Under the pieces are notes generated by a model. The model saw only the letters and a list, made by a program, of their open reading frames with translations. It was not told the origin of the DNA and did not search any database. From Pseudomonadota bacterium (lineage in GTDB: Bacteria > Myxococcota_A > Polyangia > Polyangiales > Polyangiaceae): a DNA stretch of 35,023 nucleotides. The stretch lies in contig JAEYYX010000016.1 in assembly GCA_023428245.1 (NCBI GenBank), positions 1 to 35,023 of the forward strand, given 5' to 3'. Numbering within the stretch: the stretch's first letter is position 1; each line of letters opens with the position of its first letter. Made by a program: the position numbers and the translations under genes. Below are positions 6,334 through 17,325 of this stretch, piece after piece.

Positions 6334-9285
6334 TTACGCTGAGAACTCGCCGTCGAGCCGAGCGCGAAGCTCCTTGAAGCGCGAGCGCGCGTCGTCGGAG
6401 AGCTCTCCTGGCTTCGAAAAGAGGTCGAGTCCTCGTGCGTGCGGCAGGGACAGCACGCTAGGGCGCGGGGACTGGACCAGGAGCTTGGAATCGCTCCCGA
6501 GGAAGCTCTTGATCGAAGCTTCGCCGGACCTCGAGAGGATCTCGGGCAGAAAGCCGCCGAGGATGTCGTGCTCGGAGCCGTAGTGCAAAGGCTCGAGGCC
6601 CGCCTTTTTTCCTGCCATCGCCAGCGCCGTGAAGTTCACGTCACTCGTGAGCTCTTGGAGCCCAATGCGGACGTAGGGATCCGTGGAAATCGGTGCGAAT
6701 GGCGTCCCCTCCGAGAGCGTGCGGAACAAGAAGGCGCCCCGCGCCGCGTTTTCGAAGAGGCGAGCTGCGGACGCACCATGGTCCAGCGTCACGACGAAGC
6801 CCGCGCTCAGCCGCGCGCTGATGGCTTGGACAAACCTGTCCGCGTGGAGATTCGCATAGAGGACTGCGCCTGTGTCGATGCGCGCGAGCCCAAAGGCCGC
6901 CGCCTCCAGCCATCCGCGCAGATGCTCGGAAAGCCCTCGCAGAGAGCGGGCGGGAACGTAGAGCTCTTCGCAGCGGACCTGCAAAGTTCGGCGTGCCCTC
7001 TCGCCCCGAGGGAACTGCGCGAGCTCACACATGAGGGCGGAGAAGGTCGGGCCATCAAGATAGAGCCGCCCCTTGCCTCGTACGAAGGACAAGCGAGCGC
7101 GGACGATGGCGTCACTTTGGGCGATACGTCCGGCGAGATCAGCAGACGCCTCCGCCGCCCCGCGGTCGGAGAGGCTCGGGAGCACGAGCGCCGCGAAAAC
7201 CTCTCCTTCCCGTGTGAAGACAAGTTTGTGAACACCAAGGGTATCGAGCAAACCTCTCGCAAGCACGAGGCCCTTGAGCCCTTGGGGGAAGTCCTGGCCA
7301 AGGCTCTCCTCGGGAAAGCGCACGTCGCCGGCCTTGATTGTCGCTGACGCTCCGAGCCGCTCTTTCTGCTTTTCTCGCAGAAGAGCGTTCCGCTCGTAAA
7401 TCCGGTAGCTTACCGCCTCTGCGAACTCGCCCCAAAGTTCCTCCGCCCCCGGCTCCGCCGGGTTCGCGCAGCGCGCCGCCGCCAAGAGATCGAAGGCGCC
7501 GCGCCCGGTGCCAGCGCCAAACTCTACGATCGGAAACGGATCGGAAGCTCTGAGCTCGCCGCGGGCCCGCATGGACCTGTAGAGATTGAAGGCGAGTCCT
7601 GCGAGCCAGCGCCCGTAGTCAGGCGAGAATTTCTCTGATCGAGCCGGAAAATGGTCTGAGTCGTCGACCTCGACATGCCGCCCGTAGTACCCCCAGGACG
7701 GATCGTGCAGCGCCGCGTCCATGTAGTTCTCGAACGTCAGACACGACTCAAGCGCCGCCGCGATCTGTTTCGGAGGGACGAGCTTCGCCTCGAAGAGCTC
7801 GATGTTAGCAAGAGGGGAGGCGCGCCTCGGCGTTCGGTTCGCCTGCCTCCAGGTCAGCGCCTCTTCGGAGGCACGCAAGATGGTCCCGAAATGACCCTCG
7901 GTGTTGATCCTTCGTAGGCTTTCTCCCTCTTGGACCTCACTCAGCATCTGCTCCAGATCCAGGTAGGGCCAGAGATCCATCCACGCGCGAAGGACGCGCT
8001 GCGCGCGGTTCGCTTCTTCTCCCGCCTCTTCGAGCAATCGCTCGAGCTCTCCCCGGTTCAGATCGTTCCAGTTCAACCCGGACTGGGACCAAGGCAAATG
8101 CCCGACTCTTCGCTCCATGCGTTTGACGAAGTCCTCGAGCACCTGTGCCTTCGCTTGCTCCGCTGGGTCTTGCGAAAAATCGGCGCGCAACCGCGCCACA
8201 CTGGTGCGCGCTTCGATCTCGTGAAGACGCCACCAGCGTTCCCGAGAGCCTGTGCCGAAGCTGGCCGCCTTAGAACCATCCAGAAAGCGCCGCACCCACG
8301 GCTCAAAGGAAGCCCCGTCCTCCGTCTCCGGGAGTCCAGCGATGCACGCGCGCGCGGCCTTCTCGGAAGCGATAGCGTCCTCTCCGAGATCGAGCGCCCG
8401 GTAGCGACGCCCGCGACAATATCCCTCGAACGCGATCGCCGGATTCGAAGCCAAAGTCGGCACGGAGACAAACTCATCGCCGACCGCAAAGCTCTGGAAC
8501 GCGGCGAGCTGAGCCAAGTGCACGATAAGGCGTTCCGGACTCACCTCCGTCTCACGGCGGCGGATCGCATTGAGGCGCAGAGACAGAGATCCATCTCGCC
8601 GACGCTTGAGAGAAAAGTCTCCGTCGTTCAAGGACAGATCGGCGATGGTTGTGCCACCTTCCTCTTCCGGCTCGTAATGATAAGCGACCGCCGCAACCAT
8701 CTCGACGAGCGCATCGGCCGTTAGGTTTGGTCCAAGTCCCACTTTCCAATCCGAGCTTCCCCGACGCACGTCGAGACGGACCTGTCCGTCACCAAACGTC
8801 GCAGAGCGGAAGCTGAGATCGAGAGGAAGCACATGGACAGGGAACTGGAGAGAAACCGGACCCAGGGCGAGCGCCGGCGCGAGATAGCGATCGAGGCGAC
8901 GTCCGCGGAAGAAGTCCATGTTCTCCTCGCTCCGTTCAGGAACCAGAAGCTTCTGACGCCCCGAGGGGGATGGTTCGTCCACGGTGCGCGGGATCTGCAC
9001 GAGGACCGGACCGTGCACACTCTGACAACAGAGGTCCCAGGTAAACACGCCCATTTTGACGGCGTCGACCTCGAGCCCTAGTCGCGCTCCGAACTCACCA
9101 TGAACGATTTGTTGGAGGAGCTCGATCGTGACGGCTCCCGAAACGGCGCCTGTGTAGTGACAACTGGGATCGCTGGTAACTGGGTTGTCCTTGGGCCAAC
9201 GACTCGAGAGCAACGAGGACGCATCAACAAGCAAATCTGCCTCTGGCCAGGCCGAAAATGAGCTCAAGGGCGCCTTCACGTCCAT
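6334..9285 (-). CDS. Large protein with C-terminal MidA/NDUFAF7-type methyltransferase
   Basis: The 983-residue protein has a C-terminal half typical of SAM-dependent methyltransferases of the MidA/NDUFAF7 (former DUF185) family. FENYMDAALHDPSWGYYG lies near residue 518, SPDYGRWLAGL near 550, and the SAM motif IVEFGAGTGRGAFDLL near 585. Mitochondrial NDUFAF7 methylates an Arg of complex I. Family members are usually 350-400 residues, so about 500 N-terminal residues are extra. That part is soluble, without signal or membrane segments, and I do not recognise it. The phrases VHGPVLVQIPR and DGDFSLKRRRDG faintly recall degenerate kinase/phosphotransferase motifs, which is speculation. The start has a purine-rich GAGAAGGA just upstream. 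It is divergent from katG. Confidence 0.8.
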   Translation of the reverse strand: MDVKAPLSSFSAWPEADLLVDASSLLSSRWPKDNPVTSDPSCHYTGAVSGAVTIELLQQIVHGEFGARLGLEVDAVKMGVFTWDLCCQSVHGPVLVQIPRTVDEPSPSGRQKLLVPERSEENMDFFRGRRLDRYLAPALALGPVSLQFPVHVLPLDLSFRSATFGDGQVRLDVRRGSSDWKVGLGPNLTADALVEMVAAVAYHYEPEEEGGTTIADLSLNDGDFSLKRRRDGSLSLRLNAIRRRETEVSPERLIVHLAQLAAFQSFAVGDEFVSVPTLASNPAIAFEGYCRGRRYRALDLGEDAIASEKAARACIAGLPETEDGASFEPWVRRFLDGSKAASFGTGSRERWWRLHEIEARTSVARLRADFSQDPAEQAKAQVLEDFVKRMERRVGHLPWSQSGLNWNDLNRGELERLLEEAGEEANRAQRVLRAWMDLWPYLDLEQMLSEVQEGESLRRINTEGHFGTILRASEEALTWRQANRTPRRASPLANIELFEAKLVPPKQIAAALESCLTFENYMDAALHDPSWGYYGRHVEVDDSDHFPARSEKFSPDYGRWLAGLAFNLYRSMRARGELRASDPFPIVEFGAGTGRGAFDLLAAARCANPAEPGAEELWGEFAEAVSYRIYERNALLREKQKERLGASATIKAGDVRFPEESLGQDFPQGLKGLVLARGLLDTLGVHKLVFTREGEVFAALVLPSLSDRGAAEASADLAGRIAQSDAIVRARLSFVRGKGRLYLDGPTFSALMCELAQFPRGERARRTLQVRCEELYVPARSLRGLSEHLRGWLEAAAFGLARIDTGAVLYANLHADRFVQAISARLSAGFVVTLDHGASAARLFENAARGAFLFRTLSEGTPFAPISTDPYVRIGLQELTSDVNFTALAMAGKKAGLEPLHYGSEHDILGGFLPEILSRSGEASIKSFLGSDSKLLVQSPRPSVLSLPHARGLDLFSKPGELSDDARSRFKELRARLDGEFSA

Positions 9286-9481
9286 CTTCCTTCTCGCTTA
9301 GCTGACGCCTCCCCCCGCAGCATCGGCGCTCAGTCAGGGCGCCAGCCTGTTTCTCTTCTCTTGTGTAGTCAGAAGTCGCCCATTGTACTCCAGCAACGCA
9401 ACGACATCGCTCCGAAACACAGAAGAGGCGAGCTCGCGGAGAGCGTGTGAGCAGGCTTTCTTTCAAGTGAACTCTCTCTCA

Positions 9482-9510
9482 TTGATGATTCACCATTGCG
9501 GATCTATCAA
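9482..9510 (+). promoter_or_regulatory. Candidate sigma-70 promoter of katG
   Basis: TTGATG at 9482-9487 and TATCAA at 9505-9510 are separated by exactly 17 bp and lie 42 bp before the chosen katG start. The -10 match is only moderate. No OxyR, PerR or Fur site could be recognised by eye. A TTG at 9496 in the katG frame falls inside this element, which argues against that upstream start. Confidence 0.35.
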
Positions 9511-9552
9511 GCGAGCCGACGGACTCATCGTCGCACTGGAGGGGAAATCAAC

Positions 9553-11910
<2,358 letters not shown>

Positions 11911-11923
11911 GGCGCTGCTACCT

Positions 11924-11938
11924 CGCCTCGAGGAGGCG
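11924..11938. terminator. Small hairpin between convergent genes
   Basis: CGCCTC and GAGGCG form a 6-bp stem with a 3-nt loop in the 37-nt gap between the convergent katG and DUF3237 lipoprotein genes. There is no T run on either strand, so this is a weak terminator candidate at best. Confidence 0.25.
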
Positions 11939-11947
11939 TAGACCAGC

Positions 11948-13243
11948 TTAGTTCTTCTCGTAGAAGGTGATGCTCACCCCGCCCGCCGCGCTCCCCGGAT
12001 CGGAACTCAAGTAAGCGCCCTGGTTCAGCGCGGCGAGGGAACCCGAAGCCCGCGCCTCGAACCAAGGGATCATGGCGCCAAATGGTCCACAATTTCGAAC
12101 GAGGAGGAACTCTCCGTCGTCACTCTTCAGGGTATAACGAGCGTCGAGCACGGTACTGCCGCCGATCAGCTGATAGTCGGCGCCGCCGGGCAAGATGGTG
12201 CCCTGGAAGCGACCGCTGAAGGTCCCGCCGGTGATCGGGATGATGTTTCGGGTGCCGCGTTTGCTGGCTCCGACCGAGAGCGACGAACCGAGTGTGACAG
12301 TCTCCGTGAGCACAGTCGCCCCCTTGGACCCGGTGTTCTTCGAACATTCCCAGGGCTGGTTCGGGACGTCCGTTGGATCTTTCAGCGTCACCTTGGCTCC
12401 GGTATCGCTGACCTCGCTCACGTCATAGATCTTCAGCTCAAGGGTATTTTTGGTAGCGTCATAGACACGCGTCCCGACAAACTTCCCGGTGTTCAGCCAT
12501 GCGGCCGAGCTCGAGTTCGGGGCCTCGAAATCCGGAACGATGCGCACCTTCTCGTCGCCCGCAGCCGCAACGCCACAAGTCCGCACGTAGATCACAGCGC
12601 CGTCGCTCGTGCGAAGCAAGTTCACCTGCTCGAGCTCAATTGATCCGCTCTTGAGCTCGAGCTCCATGTCGAGTCCGCCCTCGAGGAAGTTCGCGTTGAG
12701 CCTTCCGCCGCTGACGGCACCACTCTGGATATCGTAGACGCGACGCTCCCCGTACTGGGTCTCGCCGAACTCATAGATCTCTCCGACCTTGAGACTGACC
12801 TCAAATAAGAGCTCCCCGAGCTCCGGATCGACAATCCCCTCCGGCATGCCACAGGCCCAAGACGGGTCAGGCACAATCACAGCACCAGCCGTCGAGACTC
12901 CCCCCGAACCATCAGCGCCGCCGCTGCTCCCATCGCCGCCGCCGCTCGCGAATGCGCCGCCCGTGGCGCCTCCCGAACCTGAATCCCCGCCCGCAGCACC
13001 GCCAGCACCGGCCCCCGCCCCGGTGCCTCCGCCGCTCGACGCGCCGCCTGCGCTCGTCAAGACACCGCCGCTGCCGATCGCGCCTCCGCTCGCACCACCT
13101 GCGCCCTGAGCAGCCCCTCCTGCCCCTACAGCGCCGCCCGCGGCATCACCATCGGGACCCCCGACGGGATCTCCTCCGCAAGCCGAAAAGGCAACAAGCG
13201 CGACCGCACTCACAAGGCCCAACGAAACACGAAGCCGCTGCAT
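11948..13243 (-). CDS. Lipoprotein with two tandem DUF3237-like domains
   Basis: The 431-residue protein begins with a lipoprotein signal (MQRLRVSLGLVSAV, lipobox FSAC with Cys22), then about 100 residues of Gly/Ala/Ser linker. Two related beta-rich domains follow, at about 135-275 and 295-431. The second shows the DUF3237 pattern clearly: TRNIIPITGGTFSGRFQG, LPGGADYQLI, DARYTLKSDDGEFLLVRNCG. The first shows ERRVYDIQSGAVSGGRLN, LEGGLDMEL, DGAVIYVRTCG. DUF3237 proteins form a barrel-like fold of unknown function and usually carry one copy. Localisation is expected at the outer membrane or cell surface. The gene is alone on its strand, facing katG. Confidence 0.78.
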   Translation of the reverse strand: MQRLRVSLGLVSAVALVAFSACGGDPVGGPDGDAAGGAVGAGGAAQGAGGASGGAIGSGGVLTSAGGASSGGGTGAGAGAGGAAGGDSGSGGATGGAFASGGGDGSSGGADGSGGVSTAGAVIVPDPSWACGMPEGIVDPELGELLFEVSLKVGEIYEFGETQYGERRVYDIQSGAVSGGRLNANFLEGGLDMELELKSGSIELEQVNLLRTSDGAVIYVRTCGVAAAGDEKVRIVPDFEAPNSSSAAWLNTGKFVGTRVYDATKNTLELKIYDVSEVSDTGAKVTLKDPTDVPNQPWECSKNTGSKGATVLTETVTLGSSLSVGASKRGTRNIIPITGGTFSGRFQGTILPGGADYQLIGGSTVLDARYTLKSDDGEFLLVRNCGPFGAMIPWFEARASGSLAALNQGAYLSSDPGSAAGGVSITFYEKN

Positions 13244-13617
13244 CCTCCTCGCGTCTTAGTACGCGCCCGACCTCACCCGAGGGGACCTCATTGTCCCTCC
13301 GCTCTTGCAGAGAGTTAGCTCGACTGGAACTCTCGGACCGCCGTTCCTCCGGTCCTCGAGCGACGGGGCTCTCCGCGGCAAATGGCACCGTGGGCGAACG
13401 CCTCCACCGGCGACCGCCGCCGCTAGCACCCCGAGTGGGCGCGTCGGCGTACCCGACGCATCCGAGATAGTCGCCTGAGTTGTTCCAGTGGGCGAGGCCT
13501 TAGTGGCCGCATGTGGGTGCACTGAGGCAAACGCCGAAAGGGGCACGAGCGAGGTGCCCCTTTCGCTCCGTTCTTACGGAATTCTTCTACTGTTATGCAA
13601 TCTTGATTGCGGCCCCG
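13244..13617. other. Intergenic region of 374 bp
   Basis: This region lies between the stop of the DUF1552 gene and the start of the DUF3237 lipoprotein gene, both on the minus strand. It should hold the terminator of the first and the promoter of the second. Besides the strong hairpin at 13535-13565 there is a GCAATC/GATTGC inverted repeat close to the DUF1552 stop. I see no convincing gene; the open frames here lack ribosome sites and family resemblance. Confidence 0.6.
13535..13565 (-). terminator. Strong hairpin downstream of DUF1552 gene
   Basis: A perfect 12-bp stem (13535-13546 with 13554-13565, core AAAGGGGCAC) closes a 7-nt loop. It lies about 50 nt after the minus-strand DUF1552 stop, where a terminator is expected. 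The T run after the stem on the minus strand is weak (GGCGTTTG), so it may act as an attenuating or stabilising 3' hairpin. Confidence 0.55.
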
Positions 13618-15183
13618 TTAGACGGGCTTCTCCCAGAGCCCGGGGAGCGCCGACGCATTCCGGTTGAACTGATTGAAGCGCTCGTTTCCGAGTCCTCCCT
13701 TCGGATCGTCGGTCTGCAGAAGCGCCTGAGCGCAGGTCAAGTAGAGGTCAACCTGGGGACGCTCGTTCAAGCTCTGGAAGGTGCCGTGCTTGATCCCGAG
13801 CTTCGAACCGCCGAAGAGGAAGCCCGGCTTGGGCTTTCTCCAGTGGTTCGCCTGAGCGACCTCGGTGACGTAGGGGATGACCGTGTGATCGAGGAGGGAG
13901 CCCCCGAAGGCGTCCTTGGTCATCTTCATCTTCACGAGGAACTCGGCGAGCCGCGTGTTGTACCAGGTCTGTACGTTCGCGAGGAACTCGTAGCGATCCT
14001 TGTCAGCCCCTTGGAGGCTCGCGACATCAGCGTCCGCCGCCCCCGAAAGGAACCCACCACCGTGGCTCACCGGGTGGTGCATGGCAATTCGGTTCGGGTC
14101 GCTCGGCCACATGCCCTTGAAGGAGACGTGGTTCGTGCCCGGGGAGAACTGGAAGGTCGCGACACGAATGATGTCGCACTGAAACGCGGCCAAGATGAGC
14201 GCGAGGTGCGCCTCGGCGACGGCCTTGTGCACCGCGGAGTCGTCGCTGTTCACGTTCTCGAGATACTGGGAGTTACCCTTACCACCCGAGAGGTCACGAG
14301 ACGGTTCCATCGGAAGCGTGCAGGAGGGACCCTGATTGCCAAGTTCACCATCCTCGATCTGCTTCGCGAGCTGGTTCTCGACCTTACGAATCGACTCGGC
14401 ATGAAGGTCGATTTTCGACTTCTCGTTCGACGGTGCGAGACGCCCGAGATGCTCGAGTTCGTCGAGGGAGTAGTCGAGGACGCTCTTGCGCATGCGGAGC
14501 GCACGAAGCGCCGCTTCGCGGTTCGCGGCGGTGTCTCCGCCCGGCATGAACCCGGTGAAGATGCTCGCGTACATCTGCGCCGGGCTGAGCTGAGGCAGGA
14601 GCGGTGTGTACTCCGTGATTGAGCCGCCGGGACGAGCCGAGTTGATCTGGCGAGTCGTGTAGCTATAGGAGAGACACTGCGTCGAGGTCTCGTTCGAGTC
14701 GACGCGCGCGTCACAGATAGCGTTGACGTAGCCGACGCCGTCCCGCTGCAGACCGGGCACGTTCTTCAGGAAGATCTGGTCGAAGGACGGGCCACCGGCG
14801 ACGCCGTCATCGGGCTCGCCTGCGTTATTGCGCGTACCTGCTGCGCTGCAGCCGGTCGTCATGAACGGGGTACCCGCTTCGTGACCGCCGCCACCGGGAC
14901 ATTGCAAGTGGTCGTCGGAGAAGCCGAAGAAGACAGTCATGTCCTCGCGGAGTCCCGCTTGTTCGAAGGGCATGATGATCGGCGAAGCGACGTAAGAAGC
15001 TCCGGTTCCAGTCGGGAGGAAGCGCCGGCGAAGCGTCCCCACAGGGAAGTGAGTCAGGAGGAAGCGCGAAGGCGACTCGGCGCCCTGCGCCATGGCCTCC
15101 ATGTTCTTAAGCAAAATCTTAAGACCGAACGCCCCTCCGACTGCGCTGAAGAAAGATCTACGGGCGAAGCGATATGAAGTCAC
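13618..15183 (-). CDS. DUF1552 family protein, Tat-type signal
   Basis: The 521-residue protein matches the DUF1552 family, known from Planctomycetes and myxobacteria. It has an N-terminal twin-arginine-like signal (ARRSFFSAVGGAFG), then FPVGTLRRRFLPTG, HEAGTPFMTTG, a long central region, and conserved histidine stretches such as HHPVSHGG and QANHW. The fold is thought to resemble the alkaline-phosphatase/sulfatase-like DUF1501 group, but no activity is established. It starts at GTG and its first 4 nt overlap the stop of the upstream DUF1592 gene, so the two are translationally coupled. Export to periplasm or surface is inferred from the signal. Confidence 0.88.
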   Translation of the reverse strand: MTSYRFARRSFFSAVGGAFGLKILLKNMEAMAQGAESPSRFLLTHFPVGTLRRRFLPTGTGASYVASPIIMPFEQAGLREDMTVFFGFSDDHLQCPGGGGHEAGTPFMTTGCSAAGTRNNAGEPDDGVAGGPSFDQIFLKNVPGLQRDGVGYVNAICDARVDSNETSTQCLSYSYTTRQINSARPGGSITEYTPLLPQLSPAQMYASIFTGFMPGGDTAANREAALRALRMRKSVLDYSLDELEHLGRLAPSNEKSKIDLHAESIRKVENQLAKQIEDGELGNQGPSCTLPMEPSRDLSGGKGNSQYLENVNSDDSAVHKAVAEAHLALILAAFQCDIIRVATFQFSPGTNHVSFKGMWPSDPNRIAMHHPVSHGGGFLSGAADADVASLQGADKDRYEFLANVQTWYNTRLAEFLVKMKMTKDAFGGSLLDHTVIPYVTEVAQANHWRKPKPGFLFGGSKLGIKHGTFQSLNERPQVDLYLTCAQALLQTDDPKGGLGNERFNQFNRNASALPGLWEKPV

Positions 15184-17006
15184 TGTGCGTCTCCTTGAGT
15201 CCGTTGGCTCAGAACCGCTGAGGTAGCGACTACCTTCACGAGCGAGCTGAATGTTCCGTCTGTGGCAGCAAATTTGTCCGCGACACGCTTCACTGCGCAG
15301 CTCTCGATGTTCGCGGCTCCTGCGCTCACGTCAGCGAGCGCGTAGTTGATCAAGTTTTGGCCGATACACTTGCTAAAGGCGCCAGATTCGGCGAGTCGCT
15401 GTGCGACCTCGACGACGCTGTTTGCTTCTCCACCGCCGATGATGTCGGGGAGCAGCACGGAAGAATCAATAGGCCTGCCGTGGCTATCGACCTCGCGATA
15501 ACGCCCGATCACGTCGAACCTGTCGAGGGCAAGTCCGTATGCGTCGAAGGTGTGGTGACACTCAGCGCAAGCTGGCGTCGAAGCCCGAAGGTCGGCCATC
15601 TCTCGCTCCGAAGCGTCAGGCATCGTCTCGCCGAGCTTCTCGATGATCCCGAGAACAGCATCGTCGGGGGGCGGAGTCTCGGTGCAGAGGAAGGCTGCTT
15701 TGATCAGGAGACCTCGTCCGACGACCGAGGTGTGGTCGGGGCGCGAGCGGTTCGCGAGGAACCCCGCCTGGGTCATCAGGCCCGTACGGTTCTCAGGCAG
15801 ATCGACCTCGTAGAACGAGCCTTCGACAAGCTTCGCGCCGGGCGGCGGGAACATCTCGAAGCCGTAAACGGGGGCGAGCTTAGCGTCGACGAACCCCTTC
15901 TTTGAGGTGAGCAGGTTATTCAGCGGCCCGCTCCAGAGCATCTGACCGAGGAACAGCTCGGCTTCGCGATACATCGAGCGGCGCATATCACCGTCGAAAG
16001 CATCGTCCTGGATGATCTGCTTCTCGAGGTTCGGGTAGGCGAAGTAGGAAAGCATGGCGCCCTCGATGTTCACCTTTGCTTCCTGCGTCTTGAGGATTCG
16101 ATCGACGTGCGCCGAAATCGTCGCCTCGTCCACGAGCGCACCTTGTTCCGCTGCCGCGAGCAACATCGCATCAGGCGTGTTGTCCGTGAGAAAGTAGGAG
16201 AGCATGCTCGCGAGTTCGTTCTGCGTCACGGCCGCGCCGCCGGGAGACCCGAACTCGGTGCGGTAGAGGAACTGGGGCGCCTGGAAGATTGCGTAGACGC
16301 CGTACTCGATGGCCTCCGCGGTCGATGCGCCGACTCCCTTGAGCCCCGTCGTATAAAGAGCGCTCAGACGAGCCTTCTCGTCAGCTGTGAGGGCACGCCG
16401 GTAGCCTTTTTCGGCCAGGTTGAGGAGATACTCGAGAGCGCAGTCATCAGTCGGATTTGCTCCACAGCCCGTGACCTTATCGATGTTCTTCGCGACGAAG
16501 TCTCCCGCTGCCTGGGCGATACGGTCTGCCGTGTCCCAGCTCTGATCGGTGAAGGAGTTTCCTTCACGCGGGCTTTGAAGCGGCGGGAAGGCGCGATGTT
16601 GTGCGTCGACGAGCTCGAAGGTCTCGACGAGGTTCGTCTGGAGCGTTTGGTCGATCAGCGTCGCAATCGAGTTCGCAACCTGGTTGAACGAGAGGCGAAC
16701 CAAGCGCTTCGAAATGATGCTCTCGTCACCGACGCAGTCCGTCGCCTGCGTTCCACCGCCGCCGTTCTGACCTGTCCCGCTTCCGCCTGCACCCGGTCCC
16801 TGCGTACCTCCGCCCACACCTGGACTAGCCCCAGCGCCAGTTCCATCACTGACGCTGGCGTCATCGAAGGGACCGGTCAGCTCAGCCGACGAGCATCCTG
16901 CAAGCCATCCGAGCGCCACAAAAGGCGCGCAGGCGCCCCAGAAACTCCGGCGAAGAAACCCGGACGAAGCCGTCCGAGCGCGAGGTTCGTTTCTATCAGA
17001 GAACAT
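15180..17006 (-). CDS. DUF1592-family multidomain lipoprotein with one c-type haem motif
   Basis: The 608-residue protein has a lipoprotein signal with a lipobox LAGC near residue 38 and a Gly/Ser-rich linker to about 90. It then shows the usual order of the Planctomycete cytochrome-like set: DUF1587-like (RLVRLSFNQVANSIATLI), DUF1595 (KGYRRALTADEKARL), DUF1592 (NELASMLSYFLTDNTPDAML), DUF1588 (GLMTQAGFLANRSRPDHTS) and DUF1585 (VAQRLAESGAFSKC). The motif CAECHH in the DUF1588 part is a CxxCH haem c attachment site. The separate N-terminal haem domain of many Planctomycete relatives is not evident. It is the first gene of a two-gene operon with the DUF1552 gene. A redox role is plausible; the substrate is unknown. 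Confidence 0.88.
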   Translation of the reverse strand: MFSDRNEPRARTASSGFLRRSFWGACAPFVALGWLAGCSSAELTGPFDDASVSDGTGAGASPGVGGGTQGPGAGGSGTGQNGGGGTQATDCVGDESIISKRLVRLSFNQVANSIATLIDQTLQTNLVETFELVDAQHRAFPPLQSPREGNSFTDQSWDTADRIAQAAGDFVAKNIDKVTGCGANPTDDCALEYLLNLAEKGYRRALTADEKARLSALYTTGLKGVGASTAEAIEYGVYAIFQAPQFLYRTEFGSPGGAAVTQNELASMLSYFLTDNTPDAMLLAAAEQGALVDEATISAHVDRILKTQEAKVNIEGAMLSYFAYPNLEKQIIQDDAFDGDMRRSMYREAELFLGQMLWSGPLNNLLTSKKGFVDAKLAPVYGFEMFPPPGAKLVEGSFYEVDLPENRTGLMTQAGFLANRSRPDHTSVVGRGLLIKAAFLCTETPPPDDAVLGIIEKLGETMPDASEREMADLRASTPACAECHHTFDAYGLALDRFDVIGRYREVDSHGRPIDSSVLLPDIIGGGEANSVVEVAQRLAESGAFSKCIGQNLINYALADVSAGAANIESCAVKRVADKFAATDGTFSSLVKVVATSAVLSQRTQGDAQ

Positions 17007-17325
17007 ATTTTAACTGACCTGGGACAAGGTGCACGACACTTGGGACCACACGCAGTGTGCGTGACCGCTTCATGCATCGGGAGAGGAAACGGATCACCCA
17101 TAGATTGCGAAAAGTTGCCTCTAAGCGAAACATCAGGCGGAAATTCAGAAACGCCGCCCCATGTGACGGCGTGAGCCAACACTTTTCAGCCGAATCCGAG
17201 AAGGATGGGCGTCGTCGCGACGGCGACTCTTTCTCGGGAGCGCAAGATTGTGGGCGCGCGTCGCACGTGTGGGCAGATCTGCTGCGCTCGAGGGTAGTCC
17301 CAGCGCGCCTTCTCTCTTCAGTCGC
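17007..17325. other. Intergenic region of 319 bp with a cruciform-like repeat
   Basis: This region separates the end of the chemosensory operon from the start of the DUF1592 gene, both on the minus strand, and should contain the DUF1592 promoter. At 17196-17237 the arms CCGAGAA and TTCTCGG flank the palindrome CGTCGCGACG (17213-17222). This nested inverted repeat lies about 90-130 nt after the hybrid-kinase stop and could be its terminator, though no T run follows. No gene is supported here. Confidence 0.5.

Noticed and set aside
6439..7347. Open frame of 302 codons opposite the MidA-like gene
   Set aside because: The MidA motifs are on the minus strand. The plus frame lacks a ribosome site and recognisable features.
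12880..13150. Repetitive GC-rich stretch that could be read as a satellite or CRISPR-like array
   Set aside because: There is no regular repeat/spacer unit; it encodes the Gly/Ala/Ser linker of the DUF3237 lipoprotein.
13513..14622. Open frame of 369 codons on the plus strand opposite the DUF1552 gene
   Set aside because: The minus-strand DUF1552 protein has clear family motifs and a Tat signal. The plus frame shows only charged, structureless sequence.
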